Assembly: GCF_947494015.1 (NCBI RefSeq)
Contig: NZ_CANLTL010000015.1
Span: forward strand, 1-64,000
DNA length: 64,000 nt
Reading direction: 5' to 3'
DNA from: an uncultured Cellulomonas sp.
Lineage (GTDB): Bacteria; Actinomycetota; Actinomycetes; Actinomycetales; Cellulomonadaceae
Shown here: positions 44,275 through 52,513 of the stretch, piece after piece
How the letters are laid out: each line of letters starts with the position of its first letter
How positions within the stretch are numbered: the stretch's first letter is position 1
The notes under the pieces: generated by a model
The model's database searches: none
What the model was told of the DNA's origin: nothing
The model's input: the letters and a program-made list of their open reading frames with translations, nothing else
Made by a program: the position numbers and the translations under genes

Positions 44275-45374
44275 GGGTCGGCATCGTCGGCGCCGGCAAG
44301 ATCAGCGCCCAGTACAGCGAGTCGTTCCTGCGGCTGCCGCAGGTCGAGGTCACCGCGGTGGCGGACCTGGACGGCGCCCGCGCCGGTGCGCTCGCCGCGC
44401 AGCACGCCGGCGCCCGCGCCACCTCCCTGGCCTCGCTCCTGGCCGCGGACGACGTCGACGTCGTGCTCAACTTGACCATCCCGGCGGCGCACGCCGAGGT
44501 GGCCCTGGCCGCCATCGCCGCGGGCAAGCACGTCTACGGCGAGAAGCCGCTCGCGGCCACCACCGGGGAGGCGCGCGAGATCGTCCGCGCCGCCGGGGAG
44601 GCCGGCGTCCGGGTGGCGTGCGCGCCCGACACGGTCCTCGGCACGGGGATCCAGACCGCCCGGGCCGTGGTGGACGCCGGAGCGATCGGGGCGCCGCACG
44701 CCGCGACGGCGTTCATGGTGGCGCCCGGGCACGAGCGCTGGCACGGGGACCCGGAGTTCTACTACCGCCCCGGCGGCGGCCCCCTGCTGGACATGGGCCC
44801 GTACTACCTGACGTCCCTGGTGCACCTGCTCGGCCCGGTCCGCCGTGTGGTGGGCGCCTCGTCCCGCGCGCACGCGACGCGCACCATCGCGCAGGGACCC
44901 CGTGCGGGGACGCAGTTCGACGTCGAGATCGACACGCACATCACGGGCATCCTCGAGCACGAGAGCGGCGCCCTGACGACCCTCATCATGAGCTTCGACA
45001 CCTGGGCCGCGACCCTGCCGCGCATCGAGGTGTACGGCGCCGCCGGGTCCCTGTCGATCCCCGACCCCAACCACTTCGACGGCGCGGTGCGCCTGTTCAC
45101 CGGGGAGCGGCCCGAGTGGGTGGACGTCCCGGTGTCCGCCGGCTACCTCGGCGCGGGGCGCGGGTACGGCGTGGCCGACCTCGCGCTCGCGCTGGAGGCG
45201 GGGGTGGCGCACCGGGCGAGCGACGACGTGGCGCTGCACGTGCTCCACGTGATGGAGGCGGTCCAGGAGGCCGCCGACGTCGGCGCCCGCGTCGAGGTCA
45301 CCACGTCGTGCGCGCGGCCGCTCCCGGTGGTCGGCCGGGTCGAGCTCGCGGAAGATCCAGGCAGCGGGTCCTGA
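44259..45374 (+). CDS. Gfo/Idh/MocA-family oxidoreductase (second)
   Basis: This 371-aa protein has VGIVGAGKISAQYSESF for NAD(P) binding and GEKPLAATTGEAREIV as the family mark, with LDMGPYYLTSLVHLLG in the C-terminal domain. The GTG at 44259 overlaps the ThuA gene by 16 bp. Together with ThuA and the divergent TTG-started paralogue it suggests a pathway that oxidises a sugar or its derivative. Which substrate is used cannot be told. The stop is 18 bp from the convergent DUF2252 gene, with no visible terminator. Confidence 0.87.
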   Translation: MGRALRVGIVGAGKISAQYSESFLRLPQVEVTAVADLDGARAGALAAQHAGARATSLASLLAADDVDVVLNLTIPAAHAEVALAAIAAGKHVYGEKPLAATTGEAREIVRAAGEAGVRVACAPDTVLGTGIQTARAVVDAGAIGAPHAATAFMVAPGHERWHGDPEFYYRPGGGPLLDMGPYYLTSLVHLLGPVRRVVGASSRAHATRTIAQGPRAGTQFDVEIDTHITGILEHESGALTTLIMSFDTWAATLPRIEVYGAAGSLSIPDPNHFDGAVRLFTGERPEWVDVPVSAGYLGAGRGYGVADLALALEAGVAHRASDDVALHVLHVMEAVQEAADVGARVEVTTSCARPLPVVGRVELAEDPGSGS

Positions 45375-45392
45375 GGTCCCCGCGCCGCGCCG

Positions 45393-46841
45393 TCAGGGCC
45401 GGAACGCACTGCTGACGGCGTCCGTCGCGCCCTCGGTGGCCGGCAGCACCCCGCGGCGCACGGCGGCGACCAGCCCGGCGTGGTCGGCCTCGGTCTGGTC
45501 GGCGTAGGCCCGGGCGAACCGGACCATCGCCCGGTCGACCTTGTCCGAGCGGCCGGCGTAGCCGGCGATCATCGACGCGCCGCTGGTGCGGGCGTGCCCC
45601 TTGGCCAGCAGGTGCCCGACGATGCCGGCGTAGTCGGCCAGCGCCACGGCGTCGATCGCGTCGAGCGGGACGGTGCCCTTCATGTTGCGGAACTGCCGGA
45701 CGTAGTACTGCCGGTCGCCCACGGTGGTCCAGCCCAGCAGCGGGTCGCTGACCGTCTGCAGCGCCTGCTGATACTCCACGACCCGCTGGCCCTGGTGGGC
45801 GTGCCAGGCCGAGTCACCGTGCACGAACGGCGCGAGCACCGAGCGGCGGGCCTGCTTGAGCTGGAGGAACAGCACGTCGTCGGGGTCGCTGCCCTCGAGC
45901 AGCGCGACGTACGCCCGCAGGCCCACGCTGCCGACGCCGACCACCTTGTGCGCGATGTCGACCAGCGTGTAGCCGCCCAGCACCCGCCGCCAGTGCGGCG
46001 CGAGGGTCTGCAGGTAGTCGTCCAGCGCGGCCCCGAGGTGCTCGCTCTCCTGCTCGGGCACGTGCGCGATGAGCGGCGGCTGCTCCACGATCCGCCGTCG
46101 TCCCTCGTGCTCGTGCGTGAACTTCGGCAGCGCGCGGTCGCTGGTCCGGGTCCGGGCCCGCCGGGCGGCCCGCTCGATCTCCGCGCGCAGGCTCTTCTCG
46201 GTCGCGGTCTCGTGCAGCCGCTCGACGTCGAGCCGGTTGTAGGACCGCATCAGCAGCGGCTGCTCGGCGAGGAAGTCGACCTCCGCCCGGTACGCCGCCA
46301 CGCAGGACAGCACGGCGTCCGCGCAGTGCTCCTCGGTCGCGGAGTTCTGCCGGCCGGCCACCCAGATGCTGGCGACCAGGCGCCGAAGGTCCCACTCCCA
46401 CGCGCCCGGGTGGGCCTCGTCGAAGTCGTTGAGGTCGATCACGAGCTCGCCCTCGGGCGAGGCGTAGAAGCCGAAGTTGCCCAGGTGCGCGTCGCCGCAG
46501 ATGACCGGCGTGATCCCGGTGGCCGGCAGCCCGGCGACGTCGACCGCCATGACGATCGCCGTCCCGCGCAGGAAGCCGTACGGCGACGTCATCATGCGGG
46601 CGACCCGGATCGGGACGAGCTCGGCGAGCCGGCCCTCGTGCGACCGGCGGATGAGGTCGACCGGGTCCGGCCGCCCGGCCGGCGGCTCCCACTCGCCCAG
46701 CGTCTTGCGGGGCACCTGCCGGCGCAGCGCCTTGCCCATCGCGAACCGCTCGGTGCGCGACGTCGGCCGCTTGCGGAGCGAGCCGAACGCGTCGCTCGGC
46801 ACCGTGGCGAGCACCGTGTGCTGCCCTGATCCGGTCGTCAC
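45393..46841 (-). CDS. DUF2252 domain protein
   Basis: The 482-aa protein has an aminoglycoside-phosphotransferase/kinase-like plan: ICGDAHLGNFGFYASPEGEL, LVIDLNDFDEAHPGAWEWDL and KVVGVGSVGLRAYVALLEG, matching DUF2252. The catalytic-loop-like HLGNFG suggests a kinase or phosphotransferase fold; activity is unproven. GTG 46841 is placed 5 nt after GGAGGAG, which lies within the six extra codons from an ATG at 46859; the GTG is preferred. It is 77 bp from the transporter upstream, so they may be co-transcribed. Confidence 0.82.
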   Translation of the reverse strand: MTTGSGQHTVLATVPSDAFGSLRKRPTSRTERFAMGKALRRQVPRKTLGEWEPPAGRPDPVDLIRRSHEGRLAELVPIRVARMMTSPYGFLRGTAIVMAVDVAGLPATGITPVICGDAHLGNFGFYASPEGELVIDLNDFDEAHPGAWEWDLRRLVASIWVAGRQNSATEEHCADAVLSCVAAYRAEVDFLAEQPLLMRSYNRLDVERLHETATEKSLRAEIERAARRARTRTSDRALPKFTHEHEGRRRIVEQPPLIAHVPEQESEHLGAALDDYLQTLAPHWRRVLGGYTLVDIAHKVVGVGSVGLRAYVALLEGSDPDDVLFLQLKQARRSVLAPFVHGDSAWHAHQGQRVVEYQQALQTVSDPLLGWTTVGDRQYYVRQFRNMKGTVPLDAIDAVALADYAGIVGHLLAKGHARTSGASMIAGYAGRSDKVDRAMVRFARAYADQTEADHAGLVAAVRRGVLPATEGATDAVSSAFRP

Positions 46842-46917
46842 CTGTGCTCCTCCGCCCATCGCCGGGTCTCGTTGTACCAGAGCGCACGGGGTGGGGATCG
46901 GCCGGGACCGCGCGGCG

Positions 46918-47928
46918 TCACGTCCGGGTGCGGCCGGTCCCGCTCGACCGCCCGACCGGCTGCTGCGCGCCGGCCCGGGACGCCTCCCGCAGCCGCCGTC
47001 CGCCGGGTGACAGCAGCGCCCCCACCACGCCGGCGATCGACAGCGTCCCGCCGAGCACGTGCAGCCACGTGATGCGCTCGCCGAGCAGCAGCCACGCGAG
47101 CCCACCGGCGATGAACGGCATGGCCAGCTGGACCACCGGGGGGATGTTGGCCGGCACCCGGCTCAAGGGGTAGGTGGTCAGGAAGTGCCCCAGCACGCCG
47201 GGGACGACGGCGATCGCCGCGGCGATCAGGACGTCGCGCCCGGCGACGGCGGCGACCGGCTCGCCGGCGAGGAGCACGTAGACCGACACCGTCGACGCGG
47301 CGACCACGCCGACGCCGAACAGGAACGGCAGTGCGCCGATGTGGCTCATCGCGCGCTTGGACCACACGACGTAGAAGGCGCCGAACACGACGTTGGCCAG
47401 GGCGAGCGCCATCCCGGCCGGCTCACCGTCGGGACCGGCGGTGCCGGCGACGACGACGACGCCGGCGCCCGCGACCGCCAGCGCCGACCACAGTCGGAAC
47501 GCGGCCCCGGGCCGCTCGCCGAACAGCACCCGGGCCAGCACCCCCACGAGCACCGGTGCGATCACCTGCATGAGGGTCACGTCCACCACGGACGTCGCCT
47601 TGATCGCGACCATGAACAGCAGCTGGTGGGTCCCGAAGGCGACCCCGGCGAGGGCGGCCCATCGCCAGCCGCGCCGGCTGACCACGAGCGGGTGCGAGCG
47701 CCGGCGCCACAGCACCGCGACGCCGAGGACCGCCGCCCCGATCCACAGCCGGTAGAAGGACAGGACCGCGCCGGACCCGGTGGACACCCCGACCAGGACG
47801 GGTCCCAGGCTGAACAGCAGCATGCCGAGCACGACCAGCAGGACGGGGCGGTCGTCGACGGCGTCGACCCATCCCGGGCGGCGGCGGACCGCGGCGCGCC
47901 CGACCGGGCCGGCGTCGTCGTCGGTCAC
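46918..47928 (-). CDS. EamA/DMT-family transporter
   Basis: The 336-aa protein has about ten hydrophobic helices in two EamA halves (residues ~28-160 and ~170-300), typical of the drug/metabolite transporter superfamily. LFSLGPVLVGVSTGSGAVLS and GERITWLHVLGGTLSIAGVV are typical. The GTG at 47928 has a G-rich site. The C-terminus is basic and cytoplasmic. The substrate could be an amino acid, nucleoside or drug; the sequence does not decide. Confidence 0.85.
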   Translation of the reverse strand: MTDDDAGPVGRAAVRRRPGWVDAVDDRPVLLVVLGMLLFSLGPVLVGVSTGSGAVLSFYRLWIGAAVLGVAVLWRRRSHPLVVSRRGWRWAALAGVAFGTHQLLFMVAIKATSVVDVTLMQVIAPVLVGVLARVLFGERPGAAFRLWSALAVAGAGVVVVAGTAGPDGEPAGMALALANVVFGAFYVVWSKRAMSHIGALPFLFGVGVVAASTVSVYVLLAGEPVAAVAGRDVLIAAAIAVVPGVLGHFLTTYPLSRVPANIPPVVQLAMPFIAGGLAWLLLGERITWLHVLGGTLSIAGVVGALLSPGGRRLREASRAGAQQPVGRSSGTGRTRT

Positions 47929-48112
47929 GTCGCCCCCAGGCGCTGGTCTGGCCGCGCGACGGGCGGTGAGGAGGCGCGCGGGCGATCACGAATCGTTTCG
48001 ACCCTACGGTCGCCGGCCGGTGCGTGCACGACGGGCGCCGGGCCGGGCACCGTGGCCCGCACCCTCACGAACGGGTGCCTGCCGTCCCGGCACCGCCCCG
48101 TCGGCTCGCGGC

Positions 48113-48118
48113 TATCGT
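48113..48118 (+). promoter_or_regulatory. -10 box of a leaderless transcript for the GAF-LuxR gene
   Basis: TATCGT lies 6 nt upstream of the GTG at 48125 and no ribosome binding site is present, so the transcript probably starts at the start codon. The rest of the 196-bp region shared with the divergent transporter shows no other clear signal. Confidence 0.45.
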
Positions 48119-48124
48119 CGTCCC

Positions 48125-48979
48125 GTGACGGTCGACGACGACCGGGGCCTGGACCGGGCGCCGGGTCCCGCAGGTGAGCCCTTCCGCCTGGACCGGGCGG
48201 TCGCGAGCCTGTACACCGACCTCCGGCTGACCCCGATGCTGCACACGCTGCTCGCCCGCACCCGCGAGCTGGTGGGCGGCGTCGCGGGCAGCATCTCGGT
48301 GATCGACCCGGACGCGGGCACCTACAGCAAGGTCGCCGAGCGCGGGATCTCCTGCCAGCTGGGGCGCACGTTCTCCCTGGACGAGGGCGCGACCGGCCAC
48401 GCCGTCGCCCGCCGCAGCCCCGTGGTCATCGCGGACTACTCCGCCATCACCGGCCGTCACCTGGCGGCGAACCACCCCGCCAACCGGGGGGCGGTGGCCG
48501 CGGTCCCGATCTGGTGGCGCGGCGAGCTGATCGGCGTCAACGTCGCGTTCGCCGGGCGCCGCGAGCGGTTCACGACGGCGGAGGTCGACCGTCTGGAGGT
48601 GCTCACCCAGACCGCCGCCGGCGCCATCATCACCGCCGGGGCCGGTGACCCCGCGCTGACCCGACTGCTGCGTGCCTCCCGCCGCGGCGAGCCCGCGCCC
48701 GCCGCGGCTCCCGGTGGTGGCGCGTCGGGCACCCACGCCGCAGCCCGCGTGCACCCGCCCGTGCGTCCCGCGCCGCCCGCGACGCCGACGCCGCTGACAG
48801 GCCGCGAGAGCGAGGTGCTCACCCTGGTCGCGCTCGGGCTGGGCGACCGGGAGATCGCCCGCCGTCTGGTGCTCTCGCCCAAGACGGTGGAGAAGCACGT
48901 CGGCTCCGCCATCCGCAAGACCGGCTCCGCGAGCCGGACGGGCGCCGCGGTCCGCGGGCGCGAGCACGGCTGGATCTGA
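48125..48979 (+). CDS. GAF-LuxR type transcription regulator
   Basis: The 284-aa protein has a GAF sensor (residues ~30-170; GSISVIDPDAGTYSKVAERG, HPANRGAVAAVPIWWRGE), a proline-rich linker, and a LuxR-type helix-turn-helix at ~220-275 (TGRESEVLTLVALGLGDREI, LSPKTVEKHVGSAI). It acts as a DNA-binding regulator that responds to an unknown small ligand or effector. The GTG start has no ribosome site but a -10 box directly upstream. The aldolase/kinase operon follows 141 bp downstream in the same direction, with a palindrome between, so it is a candidate regulator of that operon and of fdhA. Confidence 0.85.
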   Translation: MTVDDDRGLDRAPGPAGEPFRLDRAVASLYTDLRLTPMLHTLLARTRELVGGVAGSISVIDPDAGTYSKVAERGISCQLGRTFSLDEGATGHAVARRSPVVIADYSAITGRHLAANHPANRGAVAAVPIWWRGELIGVNVAFAGRRERFTTAEVDRLEVLTQTAAGAIITAGAGDPALTRLLRASRRGEPAPAAAPGGGASGTHAAARVHPPVRPAPPATPTPLTGRESEVLTLVALGLGDREIARRLVLSPKTVEKHVGSAIRKTGSASRTGAAVRGREHGWI

Positions 48980-49001
48980 CCGCCCGCCCACCGGCCGCGA
49001 G

Positions 49002-49019
49002 ATGGGGGACTTCCCCCAT
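49002..49019. promoter_or_regulatory. GGGGGA/TCCCCC palindrome upstream of the aldolase operon
   Basis: ATGGGGG-ACTT-CCCCCAT is a perfect inverted repeat centred ~110 bp before the aldolase start. A related one (TGGGGA-ATC-TCCCCA) lies ~102 bp upstream of fdhA at 53829-53843. The two suggest one operator type. The GAF-LuxR protein encoded just upstream is a plausible binder, by position only. Confidence 0.45.
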
Positions 49020-49048
49020 GTGCCACCGCGCCCGGCGGCGGTCAACTG

Positions 49049-49078
49049 GGCACGCCGCGCGACGGTGCGCGGCGTGCC
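49049..49078 (+). terminator. Strong hairpin between GAF-LuxR gene and aldolase operon
   Basis: GGCACGCCGCGC pairs perfectly with GCGCGGCGTGCC over a 6-base loop (12-bp stem), 70 bp after the GAF-LuxR stop and 42 bp before the aldolase GTG. There is no T-tract. It may terminate the regulator transcript or act in the leader of the aldolase mRNA. Confidence 0.5.
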
Positions 49079-49120
49079 GGGTGCGCCCCGTCACCGTCAC
49101 GACGACGTCAGGAGGCCCGC

Positions 49121-49981
49121 GTGCCCGTCGTGCCGACCAAGGAGATCCTCGACCGAGCGCTGGACGGTCGCTACGCCGTCGCGGCCATCAACGTCGTCAA
49201 CGACCTGACCACCGAGGCGGTCCTCGCGGCCGCCGTCGAGGAGGCGGCACCGGTCATCCTGCAGACGTCGGTCAAGACCGTCCGGATGTACGGCCGCGAC
49301 CAGCTCATCGGCCTCATCCGGGGCCTCGCCGAGCCGGTCCCGGTGCCGGTGGCCGTCCACCTGGACCACTGCCCCGACCGGGCCGTCATCTTCGACTGCC
49401 TGGCCGGCGGCTGGAACTCGGTGCTGTTCGACGCGCACAGGCTCGACGTGGCCGAGAACCTGCGCCAGACCGTCGAGGTCGTGGCCGAGGCCCGGCGGTA
49501 CGGGGCGCACGTCGAGGGGGAGATCGAGGGGATCCAGGGCGTCGAGGACGGGCTCGGCTCCGACGCGGCCCCGGTCGTGCAGTCCCTGGAGGTCGCGGTC
49601 GACTTCATCCGGCGCACCGGCGTCGACTGCTTCGCCCCCGCGATCGGCAACGCGCACGGCCGGTACAAGGCCGCACCCACGTTGGACCACCAGCGGGTGA
49701 GCGACCTCGTGGCGGCCACCGGCGTCCCGATGGCGCTGCACGGCGGCACGGGCCTGTCCGACGAGCAGTTCACCGACCTCATCGCGCGGGGCTGCGCCAA
49801 GGTCAACATCTCCACCGCGCTCAAGGAGACGTACATGCGCTCGAGCCTGGAGTTCCTGCGCGACGCCGAGGCCCGCGACCGGTGGGACCCGCCGTCGCTG
49901 TTCACCCACCAGCGCACCGCCGTCATGGAGATGGCCCGCCGGCACATCCGGCTCTTCGGCGGCTCGGGACGTGCCTGGTGA
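49121..49981 (+). CDS. Class II (zinc) ketose-bisphosphate aldolase family
   Basis: The 286-aa protein fits the FbaA/GatY/KbaY family, which cleaves or forms ketose phosphates via dihydroxyacetone phosphate. Catalytic and zinc residues are visible: HLDHC (residues 80-84, Asp82 and His83), GEIEGIQGVED, GNAHGRYK (His179), LHGGTGLSDE (His207) and KVNISTALK. GTG 49121 follows AGGAGG. It heads an operon with a HAD phosphatase and DhaL/DhaK, so the dihydroxyacetone phosphate could connect aldolase and kinase. The exact ketose is unknown. Confidence 0.88.
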   Translation: MPVVPTKEILDRALDGRYAVAAINVVNDLTTEAVLAAAVEEAAPVILQTSVKTVRMYGRDQLIGLIRGLAEPVPVPVAVHLDHCPDRAVIFDCLAGGWNSVLFDAHRLDVAENLRQTVEVVAEARRYGAHVEGEIEGIQGVEDGLGSDAAPVVQSLEVAVDFIRRTGVDCFAPAIGNAHGRYKAAPTLDHQRVSDLVAATGVPMALHGGTGLSDEQFTDLIARGCAKVNISTALKETYMRSSLEFLRDAEARDRWDPPSLFTHQRTAVMEMARRHIRLFGGSGRAW

Positions 49982-50772
49982 CGGCCCTGATCTTCGACTG
50001 CGACGGCGTGCTCGGGGACACCGAGCGGTACGGCCACCTGCCGGCGTTCAACGCGACCTTCGAACGGTTCGGCCTGCCGCTCCGGTGGACCGAGGACGAC
50101 TACGCCGAGAAGCTGCGGATCGGTGGCGGCAAGGAGCGGATGGCCAGCCTGTTCGCCGATCCCGACGTCGTGCGTGCCGCCGGCGTGCCCGACGACGACG
50201 CCGCCCGCGCCGACCTGCTCGCGACCTGGCACCGCGACAAGACCGCCCGCTTCACGGCGCTCGTCGCCGACGGGGCGATCCCGGCGCGGCCCGGCGTCGC
50301 CCGGATCATCACCGCGGCGCTGGACGCCGGGTGGACGGTGGCGGTCGCGTCCACCTCGGCCGAGCCGTCGGTGCGTGCGGTGCTCGAGCACGCCGTCGGA
50401 CCACGGACGGCCGACCGGATCCCGCTGTTCGCGGGCGACGTCGTGCCGGCCAAGAAGCCGGACCCGGCCGTGTACCTGCTCGCGGTCGAGCGGCTCGGCC
50501 TGGACCCCGCGGACACCCTGGTGGTCGAGGACTCGCGCAACGGCCTGCTCGCCGCCACCCGCGCCGGGCTGCCGTGCCTGGTCACCGTCAACGGGTACAC
50601 CCGCCAGGAGGCCTTCGACGAGGCGGTCCTCGTCGTCTCCGAGCTGGGCGACCCCGACCGGCCGCCCATCGAGGTGCTCGCCAACCGCGGCGCCGCGCGG
50701 CCCGGCCACCACCTCACCCTCGACGACCTGCGGGCCTGCATGTCGTCCCCGTCGACAGGAGGTGCCCGATGA
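49978..50772 (+). CDS. HAD-superfamily hydrolase (CbbY/phosphoglycolate phosphatase type)
   Basis: The 264-aa protein has motif I FDCDGVLGDTE with catalytic Asp7 and Asp9, motif II VASTSAEPS, motif III VPAKKPDPAVY and motif IV VVEDSRNGLLAA. It probably removes phosphate from a sugar phosphate. The GTG at 49978 overlaps the aldolase stop (GTGA), and its own stop overlaps the DhaL ATG. In this operon it may act on an intermediate or repair a side product. Substrate unknown. Confidence 0.88.
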   Translation: MTALIFDCDGVLGDTERYGHLPAFNATFERFGLPLRWTEDDYAEKLRIGGGKERMASLFADPDVVRAAGVPDDDAARADLLATWHRDKTARFTALVADGAIPARPGVARIITAALDAGWTVAVASTSAEPSVRAVLEHAVGPRTADRIPLFAGDVVPAKKPDPAVYLLAVERLGLDPADTLVVEDSRNGLLAATRAGLPCLVTVNGYTRQEAFDEAVLVVSELGDPDRPPIEVLANRGAARPGHHLTLDDLRACMSSPSTGGAR

Positions 50773-51422
50773 GCGGCAGCATGCAGAACGTCGAGCTCGT
50801 GGTCCGCACGATCGCCCGGTGCGCGGTGGACAACGAGGTCTACTTCGGCGAGCTGGACGCCGTCGTCGGCGACGGGGACTTCGGGTACTCCCTGGCGCGC
50901 GGCTTCGAGAAGGTGCTCGACGAGTGGGACGGCATCGACCGCACCGACGCGGGCACCTTCCTCAAGAGGGTCGGGATGATCATCTCGTCGCGGATCGGCG
51001 GCACCTCCGGGCCGATCTGGGGCACCGCCTTCCTGCGGGCCGGGGCGACCGCGGGCGCGACCCAGGGCGTCAGCGGCGAGCGGGTCGTCGCCATGCTCCG
51101 CAGCGCGGCCGAGGGCATCAAGGCCCGCGGCCAGTCCGACGTCGGGGACAAGACGCTGCTGGACGCGCTGGTCCCGCTCACCGACCGGCTCGAGCAGGAG
51201 CTGACGTCGGGGGCCGACGCCGCCGCGGCGCTCGCGGCCGCGGCGACCACGGCCCGGGAGGCGGCCGAGGCGACCAGCCGGCTCGTCGCCAGGCGCGGCC
51301 GCGCGTCGTACACCGGCGAGCGGAGCAGGGGATCGGTCGACGCCGGGGCGATGGCGCTGGCCGTGATCATCGAGCAGATCAGCAGTCAGTGGCAGGCGTG
51401 GCAGACGGAGGGAGTCTCGTGA
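50769..51422 (+). CDS. dhaL: Dihydroxyacetone kinase subunit L (ADP-binding)
   Basis: The 217-aa protein contains the DAK2 signature ELDAVVGDGDFGYSLARG with aspartates at 30, 35 and 37, which hold nucleotide and magnesium in this family, and SDVGDKTLLDALVPL later. It pairs with DhaK, encoded next. No DhaM phosphotransferase subunit is in the window, so the phosphoryl donor (phosphotransferase system or ATP) is open. The ATG at 50769 overlaps the HAD stop. The order L then K is the reverse of the common K-L order. Confidence 0.9.
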   Translation: MSGSMQNVELVVRTIARCAVDNEVYFGELDAVVGDGDFGYSLARGFEKVLDEWDGIDRTDAGTFLKRVGMIISSRIGGTSGPIWGTAFLRAGATAGATQGVSGERVVAMLRSAAEGIKARGQSDVGDKTLLDALVPLTDRLEQELTSGADAAAALAAAATTAREAAEATSRLVARRGRASYTGERSRGSVDAGAMALAVIIEQISSQWQAWQTEGVS

Positions 51423-52414
51423 AGAAGTTCGTGAACGACCCCAGGCAGTTCGTCCCCGAGATGCTCGAGGGCATCGCGCTGGCGAACCCGGACACGTTGA
51501 CCTACGTGCCCGAGTACAACCTCATCATGCGCAGCGACGCGCCCCGCGAGGACAAGGTCTCGATCGTCCAGGGCTCCGGCTCGGGGCACGAGCCGGCGCA
51601 CGTGATGATCGTCGGCCGGGGCATGCTCGACGCCGCCTGCCCCGGCGACGTCTTCGCGGCCCCGCCGATGGACTACGTGTACGAGACCGCCAAGCGGGTC
51701 GCGTCGCCCAAGGGCGTGCTCTTGCTGGTCAACAACTACACCGGTGACCGGATGGCCTTCGACATGGGCAGGGAGATGGCCGAGGCGGACGGCATCGACG
51801 TGCGCATCCTCACCATCAACGACGACGTCGCGGTCAAGGACTCGCTGTACACGATCGGCCGGCGGGGGGTCGCCGGGAACTTCTTCGTCATCAAGGCGGT
51901 CGGGGCGGCATCCGAGCAGGGCGCCGACCTGGACGAGCTGGTGCGCCTCGGCCAGAAGGTCAACGACGTGACCCGGACGATGGGGGTCGCGCTGACCGCG
52001 TGCACCCCGCCGGCCAAGGGCTCGCCGCTGTTCGAGCTCGGCGAGGACGAGATGGAGTTCGGCGTGGGCATCCACGGGGAGCCCGGCCGCGAGCGCCGCC
52101 CGCTGGTGCCCGCGGACCAGATCGTCGACGACCTGCTCGAGGCGGTCGTCACCGACCTGCCGTACAGCTCGGGGGACCGGGTGGCGCTGATGATCAACGG
52201 GCTGGGTGGCACCCCGATCAGCGAGCTGTACGTCCTGTTCCGCCGCGCGCACCGGCAGCTCGCGGAGCGGGGGATCACGGTCGGGCGCAGCTACGTGGGC
52301 GAGTACTGCACCTCGCTGGACATGGCGGGCGCGTCGCTGACCCTGGTGCGGCTCGACGACGAGATCGAGAGGCTCCTGCAGGCACCCGCGGAGGTCGCGA
52401 TCCGGGTCTTCTGA
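51419..52414 (+). CDS. dhaK: Dihydroxyacetone kinase subunit K (substrate-binding)
   Basis: This 331-aa subunit binds dihydroxyacetone or a related short ketose covalently through a histidine: GVGIHGEPGRE contains His219. GSGSGHEPAHV (His57) and NNYTGDRMAFDMG (Asp110) are further active-site marks. GTG 51419 overlaps the DhaL stop. The K-L pair together with a class II aldolase could also handle tetruloses or other ketoses, as some actinobacterial paralogues do. A strong hairpin follows 17 bp after the stop. Confidence 0.9.
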   Translation: MKKFVNDPRQFVPEMLEGIALANPDTLTYVPEYNLIMRSDAPREDKVSIVQGSGSGHEPAHVMIVGRGMLDAACPGDVFAAPPMDYVYETAKRVASPKGVLLLVNNYTGDRMAFDMGREMAEADGIDVRILTINDDVAVKDSLYTIGRRGVAGNFFVIKAVGAASEQGADLDELVRLGQKVNDVTRTMGVALTACTPPAKGSPLFELGEDEMEFGVGIHGEPGRERRPLVPADQIVDDLLEAVVTDLPYSSGDRVALMINGLGGTPISELYVLFRRAHRQLAERGITVGRSYVGEYCTSLDMAGASLTLVRLDDEIERLLQAPAEVAIRVF

Positions 52415-52430
52415 CCCGGCGTGAGGGCAT

Positions 52431-52464
52431 GACGGCGGGCGGCCCCGGGAGGCCGCCCGCCGTC
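52431..52464 (+). terminator. Terminator hairpin after dhaK
   Basis: GACGGCGGGCGGCC and its exact complement enclose a 6-base loop (14-bp perfect stem). It lies 17 bp after the dhaK stop between convergent genes. No T-tract follows, as is usual for high-GC actinobacteria. Confidence 0.75.
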
Positions 52465-52478
52465 GCGCTGTGGAGCGT

Positions 52479-52508
52479 GCCAGCACGCCGTCGCGCCGGC
52501 GTGCTGGC
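52479..52508 (-). terminator. Terminator hairpin after fdhA-like gene
   Basis: GCCAGCACGCCG and CGGCGTGCTGGC form a perfect 12-bp stem with a 6-base loop, starting 6 bp after the stop of the minus-strand dehydrogenase. With the hairpin at 52431 it makes a back-to-back pair that insulates the two convergent units. Confidence 0.75.
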
Positions 52509-52513
52509 CGGGC

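Noticed and set aside
46842-47105. Longer N-terminus for the DUF2252 protein
   Set aside because: The extension is Cys/Arg/Pro-rich, overlaps the transporter gene, and the GTG at 46841 has GGAGGAG.
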